Below are positions 9,985-18,554 of a stretch of 64,000 nucleotides of DNA, piece by piece. Source of the stretch: Harmothoe impar. Its lineage: Eukaryota > Annelida > Polychaeta > Phyllodocida > Polynoidae. The DNA lies in assembly GCA_947462335.1 (NCBI GenBank), contig OX381715.1, forward strand, positions 43,679,472-43,743,471, written 5' to 3'. The notes under the pieces were generated by a model. It ran no database searches, was not told the origin of the DNA, and was given only the letters and a program-made list of their open reading frames with translations. Both the position numbers and the translations under genes were made by a program. Within the stretch, counting starts at the first letter, position 1, and each line of letters begins with the position of its first letter.

Positions 9985-11771
9985 CCTATACACTCCTTCT
10001 CGTGAAATCTATGGAGGATGATGGAGGGACCACCGACTAGATTTTCTTTGATCAGAGCGTGGAGGACGGCGTCGAACGGAGGGAACGTTGTGAACACAGC
10101 TTATAGGTTTTGGAAGAGGACCTGTAAAGTCAAACTGGCGAGAGAGATCTCGTCTTTCAACATGACAATGCTGCTATCTTGGAAAAAATTAGCGTGATTT
10201 TTTCAAAAGCTTCTATGAAAGGTTTGACGTCTTCGTTGTTGTAGTGGATCAAGTAATCTCTCATAGTTTGCATCTTCTTGTCGTACTAAACTTTCTGACA
10301 TGTGGCGTAGTCGGATTTCGGCCATTTTGACGCCCGTCAGTTCGCTGTCAAAAGCCGATCTCGGTGGCAGGGTTCTGTTTACCAGTTTCTTGGTATACGT
10401 CATCCATTCGTAAGGAAAGCGACCTTTCTCTTCGTTTCTGGTGAAAGCTCGCAAATAATTCGCGTAGCTGTAACCAAGTGCCAAATAGTTGACTACTACG
10501 TCCAAGAAAACTGTGTGTAAACCGTCAAGTATTGATTGCTTCTCTTTATGACGCTGAATTGTTGGTTTCTTCGGTCTCCGGAGGCAAAGAACGAGTGAAG
10601 GCGTATTTTTGATCAGGTTCAAGTCGTAACGCTCCGTGTTGAAGCCCACGACTGGAGCTTGACGGATGTATCTCAGAAGCCGCTTCTTCAGTTGAACTAA
10701 CGGTTGTCTGGTGTGAGCTGCAGCGAAGCCGCCTGGAGAAGGGGTGAATGTCGCTTCCTCCAGCAGGAGAGCTTCACCTATCGCCACATGTAACTTCGCT
10801 AACGTTGGTCGGTAAAGTTCTAGCACAGCTTTCTCGATGACTTTGGCGTTCTCGTTTATGTGATTTTAAACTCGGTCTAACAAGGGGTCGGAATCTGCGT
10901 CGGATTCTCTGACGTACACCGACCCCTCCTACCCCGGAAAGTCGGATGCGACGCTAGCCGACAAAGGGACGTGATCCCACAGCAGGGACACGTGTTCGGT
11001 CGACGGTTCTCTGCACGGTCTGAAGAAAGCCTCGAAATCGAAGGTAATGTTGTAAGGGTAGATTCTGGAATGTCCGTCGGGAGGAAAAGTTTCACGTGTG
11101 GCAGCGGGACAGAACTGACGTAACAAATTTGAAGCGCGCTTGCTGGTGTTGTATAAGTGAAAGGAAATGTGGCGGAAGACGCAGAGGTTGTCCTTGTTGG
11201 GAAAATCTAACACACGGCTTCTCTTTCCAACTCCACCGTCCTGACTGTTCCTACCGCCTATGGGAAAAACCCCCGGTCCCATGTAAACGCAAATGTTCAA
11301 AATTAGTAGGAAAAAGAGCGCACCGCTTGGTGTCAGCGTCGCAAAGTTTCCGTACTTCCTCGCAAGCGACGGTGTTTTCCATCTTTGAGAGGAGCTCTTC
11401 CAAAGTTTCTGAATTAGTTATAGTAGGGAGCGGTTGTAATGAGAGTTGCATTGTTCTGGGAGACGTGAAAGTAGCGCAGTATGCTCTTGTCTTCTCTGTG
11501 TTGTAAGAGTAAGCCTACCGAGAAACCCACTTTTTATCATTGTGTGAAGCGGATTGCGACGCATAGTATCTACAGCGTCACTCAACTCGCCGGTTGGTAG
11601 TTTGACGTTTGTTACACTCACGCGAGTCCCGTGCATCCTGACACTCGTTCGTATTGCAGGCCGATTCGCCGTGAACGTTTCCTCACCGTTCGGTACAGCG
11701 CATGTACGTGGAGGGATAGTCACCTCGTCCAGAGATTCGCGTCGACAGGTGATCTTTTCAGCAATCGACAT
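9985..11771 (-). pseudogene. DNA polymerase B (protein-primed, Polinton type), N-terminal and exonuclease part
   Basis: The probable start is the ATG at 11771. Successive minus-strand frames (11771-11480, 11451-11251, 11300-10929, 10826-10203, then about 10110-9985) each carry part of one protein. They contain a Cys-Val-Phe-Arg-His segment near 11180, an exonuclease I motif with the acidic pair in TFDFEAFF near 11040, an exonuclease II motif VVGFNTERYDLNLI near 10640, a KGRFPYEWMT segment near 10410, and a final GGPSII-type polymerase segment near 10030. This order is that of protein-primed family B polymerases. At least four frameshifts break it, and the palm and catalytic motifs beyond are gone. 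The gene is non-functional. Confidence 0.8.
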
Positions 11772-12051
11772 CGCCGCATAGAGGGCAAAACTTAGGTATT
11801 GTTCTTCATTTTTCTACGGGTCACTCGTGATTGTACGGTCTTTTAAAAATTTTGAAACACTTTTCGCAAACGTCCTGCGTCATGTTTTTCTTTTTTTGTT
11901 TTTTCACTTATTTACCAATTATTTTTAAAAAAATAAACGTTATTTATCACTTCGAATACTAGACGCCTCTTACCACACGATACTATTAGCATAGTGAAAG
12001 GTGACTGTAGTCTAGGATCGAATTCAACAGATGTCCATCTTACTGCAGGGA
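11772..12051. other. AT-rich spacer between the polymerase remnant and the death-domain gene
   Basis: Contains an AATAAA (plus strand, near 11930) and A/T runs. It is likely the 3' region of the death-domain gene and the 5' region of the polymerase gene on the minus strand. No further gene seen. Confidence 0.4.
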
Positions 12052-13242
12052 TCAGACGAGAGTGGTCAACACTGGAGTGTCACAGCTCACTTTTATGTCT
12101 TTGGGTACAGCTGCATACAACCCTTGAACATACATTGCGACGTCGCTGCGGCCCATGTCGTCTTGCAACACTTTCATCAGAGCCATAGGCTCAGACGTCT
12201 CGTTGTACTTCCAAGCTCTCAGCACTTCATAGACAGGGTTCTTCACAGTCCTGTCAGAAGGCACAGGTTGAGAGATGAAAGCTACTTCATGAGAAGTCAA
12301 CCCTAAGTAGATCCCTATGGTCTTCCAGTCTCTAGGGCAGAGCTCAGCTAAAAGAGAGAAATATTTCTGCACTTTCCACTCCATGTCTCCACTCTCTAAG
12401 CCATCCCACATGTCATGCTTGTCCATGTACTCACGTGAGAATTTGATGAGGTCCATACGGTAAGATTCTTCCAAGGCGGCGGCTAGGTCCTTCCACCTAG
12501 TAGTACAACTTTTCTGGTACCAAGTAGTGAACATTTCTCTAGCTTGAGTTATGACACTTGTCTCACAACTGAGATATCCCATATCCTTCAAGTTCACTTC
12601 AAGGTATGAACCTAACCGTATGTAATCTGATGTCGGCAACTTACTACTTATTTTCAGTAGCATAGCGTATGACAAGTATCCTAACGGCTCTGCTTTGAAG
12701 TATGATGATACAGGTACTACTGCAGCAGAACCAATAACAGGAGCAGCGTCTGCGCTGGTATCCGACGACTCGTTGTCGGAACAGGGCAACCACACGACTT
12801 CGTAAGGTGGTGGTGAGGGCAGTCGCCACGGACCGGACGCGCTACCAGTGGAAATGAGGTCGAAAAACGGACTGTGCGCCCGTAGCCCTTCGGGTTCCTC
12901 GTACGCCTCATCGTCAGCGTCGTTCTCTGTCTCACCCTGTTGCTTTAGGGCATGTATGTCTACTACGCGCTGCTGGGGCTGAGTGTCCGAATAGCTGTAA
13001 GTCTCAGCGCGAGCGGCGTTGATGGCGTCGGTTGATGTAGCGGTGGAGAGGTTCTGTGCAACGTGCTGCGTGTCAGTACTAGTAGCGGCAGTCGCAGCAA
13101 GAGGTGTAGCAGCAGCAGCAGCAGGCGCAGCGCTAGCAGGTGCAGCAGTAGCAGGCGCAGCAGTAGCAGGCACAGCAGCAGCAGGCGCAGCAGCCTCAGC
13201 AGGCGCAGCAGTAGCAGGCGCAGCAGTAGCAGGCGCAGCAGC

Positions 13243-13273
<31 letters not shown>

Positions 13274-13560
13274 CGAGGATCACCAGCAGCCGCAGCAGGC
13301 GCAGCAGTAGCAGCGTGCTTAGCAGCAACAACCGTCGCGAGTGTAACAACGTCGCTACCACGACGACTACTACTACCACTACTACTGCTGCGTGCGCTCG
13401 CTACAGCGGGAGGGTGATAAGACCAAGCGGTTGCGGCGGTAGTCTCAATTTCAGTAGCAAGAGGAGACGCTGACGCTAAACGATCACCGTTCTGCGTACT
13501 CTTCTTGTTCTTGAACTCGATTAGATCCTTGGACGACACTAGTTGTTGTGTTTTGCTCAT
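12052..13560 (-). CDS. Tandem death-domain protein carried by the Polinton
   Basis: The start is taken at the ATG at 13560 (ACCACCATGA, good Kozak context), giving about 502 residues; an in-frame ATG eight codons upstream is possible. Numbering from that upstream ATG, residues 85-165 are an Ala/Pro/Thr-rich low-complexity linker coded by GCA/GCG-type runs, and 200-290 are acidic. Residues 308-384 form one death-fold domain (pattern LGSYLEVNLKDMGYL .. QAREMFTTWYQK .. WKDLAAALEESYRMDLI). Residues 404-488 form a second (LAELCPRDWKTIGIYLGLTS .. VYEVLRAWK .. ALMKVLQDDMGRSDVAMYV). The Trp residues of the death-domain core are present. Death domains mediate homotypic assembly in apoptosis and innate immune signalling. 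No kinase, caspase or TIR domain is present, so it looks like a bare adaptor or decoy. A TATA box lies 60-70 bp upstream. Confidence 0.82.
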
Positions 13561-13618
13561 GGTGGTGACTGTAGAGAGCAGCAAAAGACTGAGTGAGTGA
13601 ATGGGTGTTTCCAGCCCC

Positions 13619-13628
13619 CTTATATACT
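13619..13628 (-). promoter_or_regulatory. TATA box of the death-domain gene
   Basis: Minus-strand GGAGTATATAAGGG. About 30 bases downstream is an initiator-like CTCACTCAGTC (near 13590), then a ~30-base leader to the ATG at 13560. The spacing is that of a classical core promoter. Confidence 0.7.
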
Positions 13629-13654
13629 CCTTCTCGCTTCTAGAGCTAAGCTAC

Positions 13655-14032
13655 TTACGGCTCTGTTCAGCTGCCGCCGGCTGACCGGCGGCCATTCACA
13701 AAGAGAAACAAAAAGACATAAGGCATGACGTTTTCAGCTGGATCCCTTTCCCCCTCCCCTTTGAGAGATCGACTGACATGAGCTAAGCTCCTTACTGCCT
13801 TGTTCAGCAATTCAACGTGCGTTAGCTGTATAAAGGATTAAGCAGTTGCTGCCGCCGGCTGACCGGCGGACATTCACAAAGAGAAACAAAAGACATAAGT
13901 CATGACGTTTTCAGCTGGATCTCTTTCCCCCCTTTTTTGAGAGATCGACTGCCATGAGCGGGCGGTGTACCGACTGTGCTAATTCAACACGCATTAGCTG
14001 TATAAAGGATTAAGCAGTCATGAGCTTAGAGT
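13655..14032. repeat. Direct repeats upstream of the death-domain gene
   Basis: Two copies, about 190 bp apart (around 13668-13845 and 13850-14030). Each contains GCTGCCGCCGGCTGACCGGC, ATTCACAAAGAGAAACAAAA, CATGACGTTTTCAGCTGGAT, TTTGAGAGATCGACTG and ATTAGCTGTATAAAGGATTA. The GCCGCCGGCTGACCGGCGG core is nearly palindromic. Their position suggests upstream promoter elements duplicated in tandem. Confidence 0.8.
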
Positions 14033-14138
14033 GTGTATACAAAAAAAAATGGAGTGTGTGAGTGGCCTCACAGATGACTCAGGGTAATCTGTCAATTCTG
14101 GCATCAGAAATGAATTCGAATGAGTGATCTAATTTGAG

Positions 14139-14262
14139 TCACTTCTTCTTCTTCTTCTTCTTCTTCTTCCGGTCACGTGATCAATCAGGTCACTCCTCCT
14201 CCTTCTCCTCCTCCTCCTCCTCCTCCTCTCCTTATCCTCCTCCTCCTCCTCCTCCTCTTCTT
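14139..14262. repeat. TTC / CTC microsatellite
   Basis: (TTC)9 at 14141-14168, then (CTC)n with one CTT-A interruption at about 14190-14262. Confidence 0.9.
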
Positions 14263-14600
14263 CTTCCGGTCACGTGATCAATCAGGTCACTTCCGGTCAC
14301 GTGATCCTCAATGAGGTCACTCACTTCCGGTTGGCCATTAGGTCATGTGACGTCACTTCCGGTCACGTGACTCATCAGGTCACTTCCGGTCACGTGATCC
14401 TAAATTAGGTCATATGACGTCACTTCCGGTCCCCTAAGTAGGTCATATGACGTCACTTCCGGTCCATAAGTAGGTCATATGACGTCACTTCTGGTCACGT
14501 GACCAAATGGCGGCCTCTGATTGGCTAACTAGGTCACGTGACGTCACCACTAATCCCCTAAGTAGGTCACTTCCGGTCACGTGACCAAATGGAGGCCTCT
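14165..14600. promoter_or_regulatory. Right terminal cluster of ETS, CRE and E-box-like sites
   Basis: About ten CACTTCCGGT (ETS) sites, five joined to GACGTCA (CRE), and many linked to TCACGTGA (E-box). Here the CArG box of the left cluster is replaced by GGTCATATGACGTCA. The cluster mirrors the left one in inverse orientation but is not a simple inverted copy, so site content is conserved more than sequence order. Confidence 0.68.
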
Positions 14601-14672
14601 GATTGGCTGCATGTCGATTGAGTAATAAACAGTAGTTAACCATAGTCCCGTTCCGATACATACTATACTACT
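14586..14672 (-). repeat. Polinton terminal inverted repeat, right
   Basis: 87-bp inverted partner of 6592-6678, ending in CTATACTACT, followed directly by the second CCTGCG target copy at 14673-14678. Confidence 0.93.
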
Positions 14673-14678
14673 CCTGCG

Positions 14679-15516
14679 GGCGACGAGGAAGCAGCTGCAA
14701 CGCCTATGTGGGGTTCTAGCCAATTGTAGCACGCTAGTTAGGGGCGGCAGGACCTTCAGTCATCGAGTCATCGAAATGCTTTCGCATTTTACCCCCGGCA
14801 AGCGATATGTGTCGCTATCAAAGTCATTCCGCCAGGACCTGCTGTGGTGGTCAGACTTCGCAGCGTGGTTTAACGGGGAAGCTAAGATCATCAAACCGGG
14901 CCCAATGAACACGGCTGTCATTCACACCGATGCAGCGACCACGGTCGGGTGGGGGGCTGTGTACGGCGACGACTGGGCCGCCGGCTCGTGGTCTAAGAGT
15001 TGGAGGGACCCGAGAGGTCTTCACAGTCATTGTGCTCCTAAACCGGATATGCACATTCCCTCTAACATTAACGTACAGGAGTTATATCCTATCCTCATGG
15101 CGTTGAGGAGATGGGGGGACGAGTGGCGCGACACATGCGTAGAATGCGTAACGGACAACACCCAGGTGGTGGCCGCTTTGAATACGGGCAAGAGTGACAA
15201 TAGCAGGTCTATGGACATCCTCCGCCTCATTTTCTGGGACACTGTGATTTTTAATTGCCATCTAGTGGGGGTTTTCTTGCCGGGTTACAAGAATGTTGTT
15301 GCCGATGCAGTGTCCAGAGCCGAGTGCTTTAACGACATTCCTTTCCATTTATGTTGTAGAAACAAACCAGTTTGTCAGGGAGCTGGACATCAGGGCCGCG
15401 GAGTTGAGGTCGATGGGGTGGTCAGCCTCCACCTGGAAAACGAAAACTTCCCAGTGGAAAAAGTTCCTCAGGTTCTGTGCCCTGGCCGGCGCCACCCCGG
15501 TACCCACCAAGCTTGA
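14679..15516 (+). pseudogene. Ngaro RNase H domain, 3' part of the split RT-RNase H gene
   Basis: The frame reopens right after the Polinton target copy with a connecting RKQLQRLCGVLANCSTLV segment. The RNase H domain follows with its four acidic positions: IHTDAATTVGWG, NVQELYPILMAL, CVTDNTQVVAAL and VVADAVSRAE. It removes the RNA strand during reverse transcription. The C-terminal part runs in a frame overlapping the recombinase gene (15293). It would be one protein with 5513-6591 but for the insertion. Confidence 0.88.
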
Positions 15517-16369
15517 CGTCATGTGCCGTTACGCGGTGTACCTGTCTAAATCCTTGAGATATTCTACGATCCAAAACTACATCAGCGCTGTGATCAGCCT
15601 GAACAACTATTTTAGCCATGATGTGCTATACCTCAGGTCTGAGTTTACCTTCGCTATGACAATGTCAGGTATCCGCCTGGCCTTGGGCGACCCAGAACCT
15701 CACCGCCCCACCTTATTCCTGGAGGACTTACATTTAATGTTTAACAGGTTGGACCTTTCAAATCCAAACGAGATCACTATGTGGGCATGCATCACCTTGG
15801 CCTTCAGAGGCCTCCTAAGGAAGAGTAATCTTGTCCCGGACTCCAGTGCCTTGCAGGGTCACTACCTGCGTAGAGGAGCCATTGTCTTCAACGACTGGGG
15901 GCTGGAGATAAAAGTGTCCAGCTCCAAAACCATTCAGTACTGCCAAAAGGTCCACCGAGTCCCTGTCACTGTGGCAGGTGGTTCCCCAGTGTGCGCGGTG
16001 ACTTGGGTCAGGAAGCATTTCATGGATTTCCCAAGCTCAGATCCAAACAGCCCAGCCTTCATGCTAGTGGGATCTGGCACCCCTAAGCCTTTGACTTACA
16101 GCAAGCTGTTATCCTTTCTCAAGACCCTGCTAGACCGCTCGGGTCTGGAGTCTAAGAGGGTGGGTTGCCACTCCTTACGACACGCAGGCGCCTTGTACAT
16201 GTACAATCTGGACCTCTCCTTGGAGGATATAAGACAATGTGGGGATTGGTCCAGCATGGTGGCATTGGTGTATCTCACCAAGCCTTTCACCAATCGAGTG
16301 GCGACAGACTGCTTAGTCTCCAAGGCTTTGTCGTCGTATGCGACGCACCATAAGGGTGCGCTCTATTGA
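15293..16369 (+). CDS. Ngaro tyrosine recombinase
   Basis: 358 codons from an ATG at 15293 that lies inside the RNase H domain in another frame; the conserved part starts near residue 35 (RELDIRAAELRSMGWSAST). The N-terminal SAM-like core-binding region is followed by the catalytic domain. The first Arg is in FRGLLRKSN (R176, or R172), the H-x-x-R motif is in CHSLRHAG (H293, R296) and the nucleophile is in VALVYLTK (Tyr327). The enzyme integrates the circular cDNA by site-specific-like recombination, which fits the absence of a target duplication at the element's ends. The gene is uninterrupted and is followed closely by the B1-A2-B2 terminal block. Confidence 0.9.
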   Translation: MLLPMQCPEPSALTTFLSIYVVETNQFVRELDIRAAELRSMGWSASTWKTKTSQWKKFLRFCALAGATPVPTKLDVMCRYAVYLSKSLRYSTIQNYISAVISLNNYFSHDVLYLRSEFTFAMTMSGIRLALGDPEPHRPTLFLEDLHLMFNRLDLSNPNEITMWACITLAFRGLLRKSNLVPDSSALQGHYLRRGAIVFNDWGLEIKVSSSKTIQYCQKVHRVPVTVAGGSPVCAVTWVRKHFMDFPSSDPNSPAFMLVGSGTPKPLTYSKLLSFLKTLLDRSGLESKRVGCHSLRHAGALYMYNLDLSLEDIRQCGDWSSMVALVYLTKPFTNRVATDCLVSKALSSYATHHKGALY

Positions 16370-16449
16370 CTAAGCTATATTATCATGAGTGACTTAAGTT
16401 TATTGTTCTATACTCATACTATATAATCATACTATATTATTTGGACTTT

Positions 16450-16762
16450 GGCCGTCTATCCAGCGGCGCGGATCCCAAACAGTTCCTGTGTCGCCTCACT
16501 TCCCTTGGATAGATTAATGACATGGACTAATCAATTAGTACAACTATTAATCGACAGGGGGTGTTACCAGCTCTCCCGCCAGTGACGCCGTGACGTCACT
16601 GCTGGCCTGCTACACCTTCAATCATGGACATTTAGAAAATTTCTTTTTCTTTTCTACTTTATTCAATTAATCATGTTACTATGTTAATAAATAGGCCGTC
16701 TATCCAGCGGCGCGGATCCCAAACAGTTCCTGTGTCGCCTCACTTCCCTTGGATAGATTAAT
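16450..16762 (+). repeat. Ngaro 3' split-repeat block B1-A2-B2
   Basis: B1 is 16450-16518 and B2 16694-16762, 69 bp and identical (GGCCGTCTATCCAGCGGCGC ... GGATAGATTAAT). A2, 16519-16645, copies A1 at the 5' end. The A1/A2 and B1/B2 arrangement lets the cDNA be completed as a circle. The junction AAT occurs at the A1 left edge, at B1/A2 and at the B2 right edge, and probably marks the recombination point. Confidence 0.93.
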
Positions 16763-16998
16763 TGGGCCTTTCAGGGTGAATTTCAATTTTTTCCGCTTTT
16801 AACCTTTTTCTCGCCAAATTGGGCCTTTTTGGGGAAATTCCACTTTTTTCCATTTTTGGCCTTTTTTCTCGCCAAATTGGGCCTTTTTGGGGAAATTTTA
16901 CTTTTTTCCGTTTTTGGCCTTTTTTCTCGCCAAATTGGGCCTTTCAGGGGAGATTTCACTTTTTTGCATTTTTGAACTTTTTGTCACCAAATAAGCTC
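16763..16998. repeat. 58-bp tandem array, right half
   Basis: Four further copies of the array at 3067-3513, beginning with the bases missing from its last unit. A diverged copy ends in CACCAAATAAGCTCC. Confidence 0.9.
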
Positions 16999-17005
16999 CT
17001 TTTAA

Positions 17006-17897
17006 GGTGGGTCACTACCCTTTAATCAAAGTTAACAGAATCTCCCTATTTTTTTCTACATACAGTCTAAATCATATAGAATCGGAAAAAAATGGAGGGT
17101 CCCGACCTACTTTTTTAGATACAGAATTTTGAAAAATTAAGGTATTTTAATTTGTCTCTAAAAATGAGAAAAAAGTGTGAAAATAATTTTTTTAAATATC
17201 AACCATTATGCACAGAAATGTAAATCTTCACATGTCAAATGCCTTTATGTTCTACTTTACTGCAAAAATAATTTTACCATTGTATGCCATGGAATTCTGG
17301 GTAAAAATATGATGTTTCGGGAAAGAAAAGGAATAAATTGCTATTATTTTGTAGCCTTATTGGCTTAAAAAAAGTATTCAAAATTAACAGAATCTTTATA
17401 AACTCTCTCAGACAATAGTGCAGATCATTTGCTAACATATGAAAGTGATTTTGATAGGGTGTCCCGGGCATATTTTTAGTATTTTTGGCCTTTGAAGTTA
17501 AAATTATAGCAAAATCGGTCTAAATCTCACATTAAAAGCTAAAAAAATAAAGTGTAAAATGGCTAGAATCAGGGTAGAAAATGGCTACAATCTATACCCT
17601 TGATTACTTTAAGTAACTTAATGATATCTATATCATTCTAGATAATGATTTAATGGTAAAAAGTTTCAATGTTCTAACTTTTGATAAAAAGTAACAAATA
17701 TCATTGGCTACAAATACATGAAATATTCAAAGTTCAATAAAATGCTCAATTTTGCTCGAAATCTCCCAATTTTTTAACATGGCTTATTCAGCATGTATAT
17801 GTATCAGATTATGTAATATTAGCTCATTCTGATACATTTAAGCTATATGCGCAGGTACCTGCGCAGTGTGTTCATATTCAAGAGGTAGCGACCCACC
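17006..17897. mobile_element. TTAA-flanked inverted-repeat DNA element, non-autonomous
   Basis: 892 bp flanked by TTAA on both sides (17002-17005 and 17898-17901). Ends are GGTGGGTCACTACC and, inverted, GGTGGGTCGCTACC. The interior is AT-rich with no coding frame. TTAA duplications are typical of piggyBac and Kolobok superfamilies. Confidence 0.75.
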
Positions 17898-17949
17898 TTA
17901 AACAAATATTATCCAATTCCCCATCGCCCTCACACTACACCCTTTGTAG

Positions 17950-18117
17950 GGCTTCATGTCAATGCTAAATTAAGCACTATGCGGTCCTTAAGCGTGAGTT
18001 TGAGCATTATGCTGTCCTTACATGGTTAGTTTGAGTCATGTATAGCTGACAATGAAGCCCTAGGCGGTCCTTAAAGGGTTAGTTTGAGCACTATGCTGTG
18101 GGTTAGTTTGAGTCATA
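17950..18117. repeat. 57-bp tandem array, left part
   Basis: Diverged copies of CCTTAAAGGGTTAGTTTGAG followed by TCATGTATAGCTGACAATGAAGC. The array is split by the gypsy element and continues at 31305. Confidence 0.85.
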
Positions 18118-18554
18118 TGTAATAAACGATACTTTGTTTCTCTATGATATTGGTAGAGTATCAATTAAAGAACAAAGTCGACACAGTTCGGATCAAGTGT
18201 TACAGGTTGCAAATCGGGTTTATTCAGAAAACCTAGACAAGCAGTATCTATGTGTGCGAACTCCCTATAGAGTTCGGAACGGGTCAGTAGGCTAATCAGC
18301 CGTAATGATCACGGGGTCTCCTCACCAGCGTGGCTCAGAGTAACCGACGAGTACCGTCAGATGCTGGATATATATAGGCAGCCAGCCTGCGCGCGCACAC
18401 GCAGACCGGAAGCCTATAGCGACCTCTGTCCACACCCCAAGCCCGGGGCAGGTGTCGCCACCTACCGTCGGACTGAAGGGTTCGGACTGAGCTCGCAACA
18501 CAGCATCCAACAGCACTCGTCATATAACAAACCCGTATAACCCTAGCCCCTACA
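18118..18554 (-). repeat. 3' LTR of the gypsy element
   Basis: Starts TGTAGGGGCTAGGG and ends CGTTTATTACA on the minus strand (TG...CA ends). A TATA box, CCTATATATATCC, lies near 18366-18379, and an AATAAA polyadenylation signal at 18219-18224 (minus strand). These set the U3-R-U5 order. A GGTAGGGGGTAG polypurine tract adjoins it at 18555-18566. Confidence 0.93.

Larger units (their letters stand above)
6592..14672. mobile_element. Polinton/Maverick-family element, internally rearranged, with death-domain cargo
   Basis: 8,081 bp bounded by 87-bp terminal inverted repeats that begin AGTAGTATAG (5'-AG...CT-3' ends, as in Polintons), with a 6-bp target duplication. All genes seen are on the minus strand: a tandem death-domain protein (13560-12052), remains of protein-primed DNA polymerase B (11771 to about 9985, and about 7715-7330), and an unrecognised 261-residue protein (9641-8859) sitting where the polymerase core should be. 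I find no integrase, capsid, protease or packaging ATPase, so the copy must have been mobilised in trans or has lost those genes. Typical Polintons are 15-20 kb. It is an old integrated copy, not an intact virus-like element. Confidence 0.88.
3514..16762 (+). mobile_element. Ngaro-type tyrosine-recombinase retrotransposon, interrupted by a Polinton
   Basis: The element has split direct repeats in the order A1 - ORFs - B1 - A2 - B2, the arrangement known from Ngaro and PAT elements. It encodes Gag, a reverse transcriptase/RNase H and a tyrosine recombinase; no methyltransferase domain is seen, which favours Ngaro over DIRS/PAT. Removing the inserted Polinton plus one 6-bp target copy leaves about 5.16 kb with the RT-RNase H frame open across the junction. 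There is no target duplication beyond a shared AAT, as expected for recombinase-mediated integration. The element landed inside a 58-bp tandem array whose two halves fit together across it. Gag carries frameshifts, so this copy is dead. Confidence 0.9.

Noticed and set aside
12963..13473. Leu-rich, Ser-rich and Ala-rich frames overlapping the death-domain gene
   Set aside because: Out-of-frame readings of the GCA/CAG repeat that codes for the Ala-rich linker of the real gene.
6592..14672. Reading the RT, the 8-kb middle and the RNase H/recombinase genes as one giant novel retroelement
   Set aside because: The exact 6-bp duplication, inverted termini and restored reading frame show that the middle is a separate insertion.
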